The notes under the pieces are model-generated. The model had not been told where the DNA came from and made no database searches. It was given only the letters and a program-made list of their open reading frames with translations. From assembly GCA_027491415.1 (NCBI GenBank), contig JAOZFH010000036.1, positions 1 to 43,685 on the forward strand: 43,685 nucleotides of DNA. Direction: 5' to 3'. Origin of the DNA: Thermoproteota archaeon (GTDB lineage Archaea; Korarchaeota; Korarchaeia; Korarchaeales; Korarchaeaceae). Below, piece after piece: positions 17,211 through 23,919 of the stretch; position 1 is the first letter of the stretch, and each line of letters begins with the position of its first letter. The position numbers and the translations under genes were made by a program.

Positions 17211-17220
17211 GCGTTAATTT
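17211..17220 (+). promoter_or_regulatory. Probable TATA box of the HEPN-MNT pair
   Basis: GCGTTAATTT is centred about 26 bases before the HEPN ATG at 17243, with no ribosome site between, fitting a leaderless transcript. Confidence 0.5.
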
Positions 17221-17242
17221 GGAGCCCGTCGAAACTTCCGGG

Positions 17243-17665
17243 ATGCTGGACGAGGAGGAGTACCGCCGCTGGATGAGAAGCGCCAGGCACACGCTGCGGT
17301 CAGCCAGGAGGGACTTGGAGGGGGGCGACTACAACTGGGCCTGCTTCAAGGCCCAGCAGGCGGCTGAGTTCGCCCTGGAGGCCTACCTGTGGGGGGTGGG
17401 CAGGCCGGCGTTCGGGCACAGCCTCCTCAGGCTCTCGGAACAGGTCGGAGACGTGCCTGAGGACGTGAGGGACGCGTGCGCCAGGCTCGACAAGTTCTAC
17501 ACCGCCCCCAGGTACGCGGACATGTGGTCTGAGGGCGCGCCCCACGAGTACTACACCAGGAGGGAGGCCGAGGAGTCCCTTTATTATGCCGAGGCCATAA
17601 TGAGGTTCGTTGAGGAGAAGTGGAGGTCCTTGAGAGGCGAAGGAGGGAGCGGGAGGAGCGGCTGA
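17243..17665 (+). CDS. HEPN-domain protein
   Basis: The 140-residue protein is an all-helical HEPN domain: a first helix with RRWMRSARHTLRSARRDL, then NWACFKAQQAAEFALEAYLW, the stretch GRPAFGHSLLRL, and a Tyr-rich C-terminal helix (EYYTRREAEESLYYAEAI). R54 and H59 form an R-x4-H arrangement, the spacing of the RNase motif of HEPN toxins. The start ATG at 17243 is leaderless; a longer open frame upstream only overlaps the MFS gene. The last 46 bases overlap the nucleotidyltransferase gene, so the two are coupled as in known HEPN-MNT toxin-antitoxin or nucleotide-handling pairs. Toxicity is inference. Confidence 0.9.
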   Translation: MLDEEEYRRWMRSARHTLRSARRDLEGGDYNWACFKAQQAAEFALEAYLWGVGRPAFGHSLLRLSEQVGDVPEDVRDACARLDKFYTAPRYADMWSEGAPHEYYTRREAEESLYYAEAIMRFVEEKWRSLRGEGGSGRSG

Positions 17666-18015
17666 GGAGGGCCCGGAGGTTCGCCGAGGCGATCCGCCGG
17701 GAGGTGTCGCCAGCCTCGGTCGTCGTGATAGGGTCCACGGCCAGGGGGGACTTCAACGCGTGGAGCGACATCGACGTGGTGATAGTGTCCCCGAAGTTCC
17801 CGAAAAATCCCCTTAAGAGGTACGAGCTGCTCGAGTCGCACCTGGAGCCCGGAATTGAGCCGATCCCGCTTCGGCCCGAGGATCTCGAGAGACTCGTCGA
17901 GAGGGCCGCCCCGGTCGTGGAGGACCTCCTTCGGGGGGTGGTCCTCCTCGACGACCTGGGCGTGCTGAGGCGCCTCTCCGAGGTGGGCGCCAGGCGGGCG
18001 CGCCTCAATTATTAA
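17620..18015 (+). CDS. MNT-type nucleotidyltransferase domain protein
   Basis: The 131-residue protein starts at GTG 17620 with GAGGAG just upstream. After a charged N-terminal helix it shows the minimal nucleotidyltransferase motif GSTARGDFNAWSDIDVV (G38, S39, D50, D52), with a third acidic residue likely in the later strand near PGIEPIPLR. MNT partners of HEPN proteins can AMPylate the toxin and so silence it. It overlaps the HEPN gene by 46 bases. The C-terminus carries a TATA-like element for the next gene inside its last codons. Confidence 0.9.
   Translation: MEVLERRRREREERLRRARRFAEAIRREVSPASVVVIGSTARGDFNAWSDIDVVIVSPKFPKNPLKRYELLESHLEPGIEPIPLRPEDLERLVERAAPVVEDLLRGVVLLDDLGVLRRLSEVGARRARLNY
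18007..18015 (+). promoter_or_regulatory. Probable TATA box of the GTPase gene
   Basis: AATTATTAA overlaps the end of the nucleotidyltransferase gene and is centred 27 bases before the ATG at 18038, indicating a separate leaderless transcript for the GTPase. Confidence 0.5.
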
Positions 18016-18037
18016 GCCGTGGCATGGAGTCTTCCAG

Positions 18038-19618
18038 ATGCCCCCCGCCCGTGAGCCCGAGAGGGACGAGGGCTGCGTGGAGTACAAGCTCAGGCTCGAT
18101 CCCTCCACGCCAGAGAGAGTCCAGAAGCTCGCCACCCAGCTGAACTACAGGCTCAACGAGGGCGGGGGCGAGGCGTTCTACGAGCTGGGCGTGACGGACG
18201 ACGGGGAGCCCGTGGGGCTGACCGACGAGGAGGCCGAGAGGTCCCTCCAGGTGATGAGGCGGGTCTGCGAGATCGTCGGCGCCTCCTACATCGTCGTGAG
18301 GAGGGAGAAGGCCAAGAGGGGACACGTCTACGAGCTTCTCGTGAGGAGGACCGTCGACACCCCGCCGATACAGGTCTCCGTGGTCCTGCTCGGAAACGTG
18401 GACGCCGGGAAGTCCACCCTGAAGGGGGTCCTGGTGTACGGCCAGCTGGACGACGGGGACGGCCTGGCCATGAGCATGGTGGCCAGATACCTGCACGAGC
18501 TGAAGTTCCGCAGGTCCTCCAGCGTGACCTTTCACGTCCTGGGCTTCGACGAGATGGGGAGGAGCGTCAACGACGAACTCGGGGCCTACGACGAGGCTCA
18601 GGTCTACCTCAGGGCCTCGAAGGTAGTCACCCTGGTGGACCTAGCGGGGCACGAGCGCTACCTCAAGACCACCATGAGGGGCGTCCTCGGCTCAGCTCCG
18701 GACTACGCCTGCATGGTCGTGGCCGGCAACGCCGGACCCATAGGGAGCTTCAGGGAGCACCTAGGCATGGCGGTCGCCCTCAGGATTCCGGTCTTCGTGG
18801 TGGTCACCAAGGTCGACATGGCGCCCCCTGAGGTGCTGGGGAGGACCCTCAGGGACATCGAGGCCTACCTGAAGCTCCCGGGAGTCAACAAGATCCCGTT
18901 CGTCGTTAAGTCCCCGGGAGACGCCGCCGTGGCGGCGAGGAACATGCCACACGGAAGGGTCGCGCCGATATTCCTGGTGTCCAACGTCACGGGCGAGGGC
19001 CTCGGCCTCCTGAAGTCCTTCATAAACATGCTGCCGCCCAGGCTGGACTGGTCCGAAAAGCAGGGTGGGAGGTTCCTGAGCTACGTCGACGAGAAGTTCG
19101 ACGTCTCCGGGGTCGGGCTGGTGGTCTCCGGGCTGGTCGAGTCGGGCTCGGTGTCCGCGGGCGACAGGGTCCTCCTCGGCCCGTTCGACGACGGCTCCTT
19201 CAGGACGGTGAGGGTCAGGTCGATCCACGTGAACAGGCTCCCCGTTGAGAGGGCGGTCGCCGGACAGATGGCCGGATTCGCCCTCGCAAACGTCGAGTAC
19301 GACGAGGTCCGGAGGGGCATGGTCCTCCTCGATCTGAACGAGAGGCCCAGGGCGGTGAGGGAGTTCGAGGCCAAGATAAGGGTCCTCCACCACCCAACCA
19401 CAATAAGGCCCGGCTACGAGCCAGTGATACAGCTCAAGACCATAAGGCAGAGCGCGAAGCTGGTCTACTGCACCAAGGGCGTCCTCAGGAGCGGGGACGT
19501 TGACACGGCCGTCTTCAGGTTCAAGATCAGGCCCGAGTACATCAACGAGGGCGACGTGTTCTTCTTCAGGGAGGGCAGGACCAAGGGGATGGGCAGGGTG
19601 ACGAGGCTTCTCTCCTAG
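18038..19618 (+). CDS. Translational GTPase-like protein, GTPBP1/GTPBP2-related
   Basis: The 526-residue protein belongs to the elongation-factor GTPase superfamily. An N-terminal domain of about 110 residues precedes the G domain, as in GTPBP1. G motifs are GNVDAGKST (119-127), DLAGHE (201-206), TKVD (257-260) and SNVTGEG. Two beta-barrel domains follow (from about residue 345), as in EF-1A. It is not EF-1A itself: the N-terminal extension, the switch region and the C-terminal barrel (IRPGYEPVIQLKTIRQSAKL) are those of the GTPBP1-like group, which in eukaryotes helps with stalled ribosomes and mRNA decay. The archaeal role is not established. Confidence 0.88.
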   Translation: MPPAREPERDEGCVEYKLRLDPSTPERVQKLATQLNYRLNEGGGEAFYELGVTDDGEPVGLTDEEAERSLQVMRRVCEIVGASYIVVRREKAKRGHVYELLVRRTVDTPPIQVSVVLLGNVDAGKSTLKGVLVYGQLDDGDGLAMSMVARYLHELKFRRSSSVTFHVLGFDEMGRSVNDELGAYDEAQVYLRASKVVTLVDLAGHERYLKTTMRGVLGSAPDYACMVVAGNAGPIGSFREHLGMAVALRIPVFVVVTKVDMAPPEVLGRTLRDIEAYLKLPGVNKIPFVVKSPGDAAVAARNMPHGRVAPIFLVSNVTGEGLGLLKSFINMLPPRLDWSEKQGGRFLSYVDEKFDVSGVGLVVSGLVESGSVSAGDRVLLGPFDDGSFRTVRVRSIHVNRLPVERAVAGQMAGFALANVEYDEVRRGMVLLDLNERPRAVREFEAKIRVLHHPTTIRPGYEPVIQLKTIRQSAKLVYCTKGVLRSGDVDTAVFRFKIRPEYINEGDVFFFREGRTKGMGRVTRLLS

Positions 19619-19717
19619 CCAGCCCGCCCACGAGAGGTTCGATTTGGATCAAGCGCGCGAGGCTTTTCATTAATGTAAAACTTATCACTTCCGAGCTTCG
19701 GGTAGGAGCGATTCTCC

Positions 19718-20113
19718 ATGTACGGGGAGGCCTCACTCTCCGAGAGGCTGGAGAGGCTGCTGAGGTTCATGTCCTACGACTGCCCAGGCGTCGAGGCCGC
19801 CGTGCTGGTGAGCTACGATGGACTCATCATGGCCTCTTCTCTGGAAGGAGGCGCCGACGAGGACAGGGTGGCCGCAATGAGCGCGGCCCTCCTCTCGGTG
19901 GCCGAGAAGATTGGGGCCGAGCTAGACAGGGGGGAGTTCGAGACAGCGCTGGTGAGCGGCTCCAAGGGATTCGTGATAGTGAAGCCCGTAAATGGCGACG
20001 CTCTCCTCGTCGTGCTGGCCGGAAAGAACTCCAAGCTGGGGCTGATCAAGTACGAGATGAGCAGGATAGGTAGAATGCTCGCAGAAGAACTGGAGAGGTC
20101 CGGCTACGGCTGA
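19718..20113 (+). CDS. Roadblock/LC7-domain protein
   Basis: The 131-residue protein has the roadblock/LC7 pattern: a first helix, VEAAVLVSYDGLIMASSL, a long helix with VAAMSAALLSVAEKIGAEL, then ETALVSGSKGFVIVKPVNG and DALLVVLAGKNSKLGLIKYEM. Such small proteins regulate Ras-like or other GTPases in archaea and bacteria. It follows the GTPBP1-like gene by 99 bases, in the same direction, but has its own AT-rich promoter (GTAAAACTTATC at 19675-19686). It could act with that GTPase, which is inference from adjacency. Confidence 0.9.
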   Translation: MYGEASLSERLERLLRFMSYDCPGVEAAVLVSYDGLIMASSLEGGADEDRVAAMSAALLSVAEKIGAELDRGEFETALVSGSKGFVIVKPVNGDALLVVLAGKNSKLGLIKYEMSRIGRMLAEELERSGYG

Positions 20114-20150
20114 TGCCCACGCGCGCACCGGTGGAGGGCCCTTCGCCCGA

Positions 20151-21008
20151 TCACGTGAGCTGGAGCGCGACCAGGGCGAGTCCCAGGCTGATCAGCATCC
20201 CGCCCGCTAGTATCCTGGCGCTCAGAGGCTCTCCGCTGACCAGCCTCCCGGCGACCTGAGACACCAGTGGTGTGACCGAGCTGGCCAGAGACGAAGGCCC
20301 AACCCCCAGGACCTCCATGGCCGTGTAGTAGAGCACGAGCCCCACCCCCAGCCCTAGGGTGCCGCTGGCCGCCGAGACCCCTGCCGCCGGTGGGTCCTTG
20401 GACAAAGAGGATCCGCGGAGAGCGTACCAGCCTGAGAAGGCCGCCGCCAGCGCAGCGGCCCTCCAGGCGGCCACCGTGAGAGGGTGAGCGTAGAACAGCG
20501 CCTCCCTGGAGAGGACGGCGCCCAAGGCCCAGGAGGCCGACGTCAGGAGGGCCAGCCCAACGGCCGAGGGTCCTCGGGGGGCCTCTCCGCGGGACGACAG
20601 CACCCATATTCCCGAGACAGACAAGAGGGCTCCAGCCAGGGTGAGCGGCCCGACGGGCTCCCCGAAGAGGACCCCTCCCAGCATTTGGGCCCAGACGACG
20701 TAGGTGAAGGATATCGGTACTACCCTGGAGGGGCCCTCCCTGTTAAGCGCCTCCGTGTAGGCCAGGAGGCCTATTCCCGGACCCACGGCCGCGCTGGCCA
20801 GCGTGAAGGCCGCCGCCCGGGCGCTCATGCCCAGAACCCCCTCGTAGGCGCAGACCGGGATCAGCGCGGCCGCGGCCCCAACGTTTCGCCACGCGTTGAC
20901 GTAGACGGGGTCGGTTCTGCGGACGGCGAACTCGATCATGAGGGGTACGAGCCCCCAGATCACGGCCGCCGCCAGGGCCTCGAGCATGTATGTGATCAGG
21001 CCCGTCAC
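20151..21008 (-). CDS. EamA/DMT-family membrane transporter
   Basis: The 285-residue protein has about ten hydrophobic helices in two EamA repeats: AAVIWGLVPLMIEFAVRRTDP opens the first, LALLTSASWALGAVLSREAL the second, and SLASSVTPLVSQVAGRLVSGE is the usual end of repeat two. The start GTG at 21008 overlaps the HAD stop codon (GTGA); the open frame reaches farther upstream only as antisense of the HAD gene. Substrates of the family include amino acids and metabolites; no prediction is possible here. Confidence 0.87.
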   Translation of the reverse strand: MTGLITYMLEALAAAVIWGLVPLMIEFAVRRTDPVYVNAWRNVGAAAALIPVCAYEGVLGMSARAAAFTLASAAVGPGIGLLAYTEALNREGPSRVVPISFTYVVWAQMLGGVLFGEPVGPLTLAGALLSVSGIWVLSSRGEAPRGPSAVGLALLTSASWALGAVLSREALFYAHPLTVAAWRAAALAAAFSGWYALRGSSLSKDPPAAGVSAASGTLGLGVGLVLYYTAMEVLGVGPSSLASSVTPLVSQVAGRLVSGEPLSARILAGGMLISLGLALVALQLT

Positions 21009-21610
21009 CCCCCGGGCAGCAGGAGCAGAGGAACCTCCCTGAGGCTCCTCACGACGGCGCCCCTGAAGCCCAGGCGTTGAGCCCTCCTCAGGCAGTCTCC
21101 TGGGCCCGCCCTGCAGACCCATATCTCCCTCAGGCCCAGCCCCGCCGACTGGACCTCGACCAGCTGATCCAGGTGGTCGTCGACCAGCGAGAACCTGCCC
21201 CCCATATGCCTCATCAGCACCCTGGCCTGAGAGGCTCTGTCGGGACCGTCCTCCCTAGTTACGAGCCCCCTGAACAGCCTCCTGATTCCGTGGAACTCAA
21301 GCGCGGCCTCGGCCGCCTCCCTAGACTGGAGCGTTATCACGTAGAGGTCGAACTTGCTGACGAGTCCCTCCAGCACCGGCCTGACCTCCGGGAACAGGGT
21401 GGACTTTGGCACAGCCTCCATCTCGGCCTCTTTGACCATGGAGCTGACCAGCCAGTAGTCGTCTGTCCCCCACAGCTCCCTGAGGAGGTCTCTAAAGCTG
21501 TGGACCGGCCTCGAGAGGGTCCTCGACACCCTGATCTTGAGCTCCGGCCACTGGACCGGCAGGGTCAGCAGCGTTCCGTCCATGTCGAAGGCGACGGCTC
21601 CCCTTTCCAT
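21005..21610 (-). CDS. HAD-superfamily phosphatase-like hydrolase
   Basis: The 201-residue protein has HAD motif I FDMDGTLL at residues 8-15 (nucleophile D9 and D11), a helical cap (about 25-75), motif II ITLQSRE (Thr96/Ser99 region) and motif IV LVDDHLDQL. Motif III lysine is not in its usual place (RASQARVLMRHMGG), although K or R residues nearby could substitute. It probably dephosphorylates a small metabolite. The gene begins at ATG 21610 and overlaps the downstream EamA transporter gene by four bases. Confidence 0.87.
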   Translation of the reverse strand: MERGAVAFDMDGTLLTLPVQWPELKIRVSRTLSRPVHSFRDLLRELWGTDDYWLVSSMVKEAEMEAVPKSTLFPEVRPVLEGLVSKFDLYVITLQSREAAEAALEFHGIRRLFRGLVTREDGPDRASQARVLMRHMGGRFSLVDDHLDQLVEVQSAGLGLREIWVCRAGPGDCLRRAQRLGFRGAVVRSLREVPLLLLPGG

Positions 21611-21670
21611 GTCTCCGCACCCAGCCGGGCGCGCCTGGCTATAACCGTGCTGCGCCGGAGATCGGCGAGC

Positions 21671-22459
21671 TTAGAACACGGAGAGAATCCTCCCTCCGTC
21701 CACAGGGATCATGGCGCCCGTCACGTAGCTGGCCCTCTCGCTGGCCAGGAAGGCCACGACCCACGCGACCTCTTCAGGGGATGCCGCCCTCCTCATGGGC
21801 ACGCCGGAGGTCATCCTGCGAATTTCCTCCTCCACAGTCACCCCTTCCCTTCGGGCCCTCGCCTCGGCGAGCTGTCGGACCCTGTCTGTGAGGGTTATCC
21901 CGGGCATGACCCCGTTGACGAGCACGTTGTGTGGGGCGAGCTCTAGCGCCAGAGTCTTCAACAGCCCGGCCAAGGAGATCCTGGCGACGTTGGAGATGGC
22001 TATATCCGGAATTGGCTGCTTTATGGCCACGGACGTTACGTAGATGATCCTTCCCCACCTCCTCTCGATCATCCGCGGCGCGAGCCTCTTGGTTAGCCTG
22101 ACGGCGCTCATTAGGAGGAGCTCGAACGCGTGGTACCAGTCCTCCTCAGAGGTCTCAAAGAACTTGACGGGCCTGGGACCTCCGGTGTTGAAGACGAACA
22201 CGTCTGCCCCTCCTATCTCCTCCACAAAGTCTGCCAAGGATTCCACGTCCTCCCTCGACGTGAGGTCCGCCGCCTTCCACAGGACTTCGGACCCTGTCGT
22301 CGCCGAGATCTCCCGTGCCGTCCTCCTCAGAGCCTCCTCGCTTCTAGAAGATATGATGACCCTGGCGCCCTCCCTGGCCAGGGCTTCCGCACAGGCGCGG
22401 CCTATTCCCCTGCTGGACGCCGTCACCAGCGCCAGCTTGCCCCTGAGACCCAGGTCCAC
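21671..22459 (-). CDS. Short-chain dehydrogenase/reductase lacking the usual Tyr-x3-Lys
   Basis: The 262-residue protein is a Rossmann-fold SDR: TASSRGIGRACAEALAREG is the NAD(P) loop, AADLT and FNTGG (in place of NNAG) follow, and the C-terminus has PGITLTDRVR and YVTGAMIPVDGG. The catalytic Tyr-x3-Lys is absent: after the serine region (VTSVAIKQPIPD) the sequence reads IAISNVARISLAGLLKTLALEL. Some SDR subgroups share this S-N-x2-R form, so it may use another mechanism or be non-catalytic. Start GTG 22459 lies 28 bases from a TATA-like GGTTTAATGG on the minus strand. An upstream in-frame ATG at 22486 falls inside that box. Confidence 0.88.
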   Translation of the reverse strand: MDLGLRGKLALVTASSRGIGRACAEALAREGARVIISSRSEEALRRTAREISATTGSEVLWKAADLTSREDVESLADFVEEIGGADVFVFNTGGPRPVKFFETSEEDWYHAFELLLMSAVRLTKRLAPRMIERRWGRIIYVTSVAIKQPIPDIAISNVARISLAGLLKTLALELAPHNVLVNGVMPGITLTDRVRQLAEARARREGVTVEEEIRRMTSGVPMRRAASPEEVAWVVAFLASERASYVTGAMIPVDGGRILSVF

Positions 22460-22481
22460 AGCCCCAAATCGCGGGGGAAAA

Positions 22482-22491
22482 CCCATTAAAC
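22482..22491. promoter_or_regulatory. Shared TATA-like box between the divergent SDR and CDF genes
   Basis: CCCATTAAAC (GTTTAATGGG on the other strand) is the only AT-rich element in the 59 bases between the two starts. It is about 28 bases from the SDR GTG and about 32 bases from the CDF ATG, so one box could direct both leaderless transcripts. Confidence 0.45.
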
Positions 22492-22518
22492 CTGCCGTCG
22501 CTCTGTCGCTCGGAGCGA

Positions 22519-23874
22519 ATGTCAACCCGCGCTGAGAGTGCCGCGGCGGCATCGATAGCGGTTTCAGTTGCCACAGTGGCCGTGAAGGCGTTCGTTCAAC
22601 TGGTCACCGGGAGCGTAATGGTTGCAGCGGAGGTCGTCGACTCCCTAGGCGACGTGGCCACGTCGTCGGTCAGTCTCTTGGCAGTAAGGCTCTCTAGGAG
22701 GCCGCCCGACGCGGACCACCCCTACGGACACGCCAAGTACGACAGCCTGCTGGGACTCCTCACCTCGGCCCTCCTCTTCGAGGCCGAGGCCTACGTGCTG
22801 TTCAGGAGCGCCAGGTCCCTCCTCATCGGTTACGCAGCGCCCCGCGCGCCCGCTGTGGCTCTGTGGGCCCTAGTCGGCACCAGCGTCGTCAACGTCTTCA
22901 GGTCAGCCGCCCTCTGGGCCGTCGGCAGGGGCGAGGAGAGCAGGGTGCTCCAGTCGGAGGCCCTGAACTATGGCTGGGACGCCGGCAGGACTCTTGTGGT
23001 CGCTGGGGTCCTCCTGATATCCAGCAGGGTTGCGCCGTGGCTGGACCCCGCCTCGGCGATCGTGGTCTCGCTAACCGTCATGCCGTCGACGCTGAGGGTC
23101 GCCTACTGGTCGGCCACCGATCTGCTGGACAGGGTCGACCCGGGGCTCGTCGAGTCGATTCGGGAGGTCCTCTCGTCCGCGCCCGGCGTGAGGTGGGTCG
23201 AGAGGGTGAGGGCCCGGAGGGTCGGACGACTCGTGCTGGTCGACGCGGTGGTGGGCGTAGACCCGGAGCTCACCACCGAACAGGCTTCTCGGGTGATGAT
23301 GGAGGCCCATTGGGCCGTTGAGAGGATCGTCAACAGCCCTTGCGACGTGACCCTCGCCGTAAGGCCGGCCGGTGAGAGCCTGGCGGTCAAGGCCGCGAGG
23401 ATCGCGAAGTCCGAGGCCGGGGTCATAGGCGCCCACTCCATAGAGCTTTACGGACCGGGCAGGGACAGGCTTACCCTCCACCTGGTGATAGACGGGAGTC
23501 TGAGGCTGGGTGAGGCTGACGAGATCGCCCGGAGGGTCGAGAGGAAGATCGCCAAGGAGCTGTCGCTCCGACAGGTCGTGGCGCACATAGATCACTTCGT
23601 CCAGCGGCCTCGGCCTGACCCCGACCTCGAGGCCGTCAGGCGCGCCGTCGAATCTGTCCCCTCCGTGAAGTGGGCCAGGGTGATGAGCGTCAGGTGCGCG
23701 GACGGAGGACTCAGGCTAGAGGTCACCGTGGGGGCCGACCCATTCATGAGCCTGGCCGAGGCCAACAGGCTCGCCCACGAGGTGCAGGCTGCCCTCGCCG
23801 AGGTCGCCCCGGATGCCGTCGCCGTGGTTAGGGTGACCACAGTCGACCCGGGGGAGCGATCGACGGTAGGGTGA
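22519..23874 (+). CDS. Cation diffusion facilitator with an unusually long, repeated cytosolic part
   Basis: The 451-residue protein begins with a CDF membrane domain of about six helices. TM2 has D41 and D45 (VVDSLGD), the loop has HPYGHAKYD (67-75), which matches the second metal site of YiiP, and TM5 has N150 and D154 (NYGWD), where zinc transporters have His and Asp. The cytosolic part is much longer than usual: three consecutive ferredoxin-like segments (about 208-280, 285-360 and 367-440), each starting with a helix such as VESIREVLSSAPGV, AARIAKSEAGVIGA or EAVRRAVESVPSV. Metal specificity (Mn, Fe, Zn or Co) cannot be assigned. Start ATG 22519, probably leaderless. Confidence 0.9.
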   Translation: MSTRAESAAAASIAVSVATVAVKAFVQLVTGSVMVAAEVVDSLGDVATSSVSLLAVRLSRRPPDADHPYGHAKYDSLLGLLTSALLFEAEAYVLFRSARSLLIGYAAPRAPAVALWALVGTSVVNVFRSAALWAVGRGEESRVLQSEALNYGWDAGRTLVVAGVLLISSRVAPWLDPASAIVVSLTVMPSTLRVAYWSATDLLDRVDPGLVESIREVLSSAPGVRWVERVRARRVGRLVLVDAVVGVDPELTTEQASRVMMEAHWAVERIVNSPCDVTLAVRPAGESLAVKAARIAKSEAGVIGAHSIELYGPGRDRLTLHLVIDGSLRLGEADEIARRVERKIAKELSLRQVVAHIDHFVQRPRPDPDLEAVRRAVESVPSVKWARVMSVRCADGGLRLEVTVGADPFMSLAEANRLAHEVQAALAEVAPDAVAVVRVTTVDPGERSTVG

Positions 23875-23890
23875 GCCCGCAGCCCACTGA

Positions 23891-23899
23891 GTATTTAGC
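23891..23899 (+). promoter_or_regulatory. Probable TATA box of the GNAT-ABC fusion gene
   Basis: GTATTTAGC is centred 25 bases upstream of the GTG at 23920 with no ribosome site, fitting a leaderless gene. Confidence 0.45.
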
Positions 23900-23919
23900 A
23901 TTCGGGCCCCCGTAACCCC

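Noticed and set aside
16382-17242. N-terminal extension of the HEPN frame
   Set aside because: It lies inside the MFS gene in another frame; the HEPN fold and a leaderless promoter place the start at 17243.
18038-19618. Elongation factor 1-alpha or selenocysteine factor SelB as identity of the GTPase
   Set aside because: The N-terminal extension, G-domain details and C-terminal barrel match the GTPBP1-like group better, and no selenium genes or SECIS-like element were seen near the in-frame TGA at 10730.
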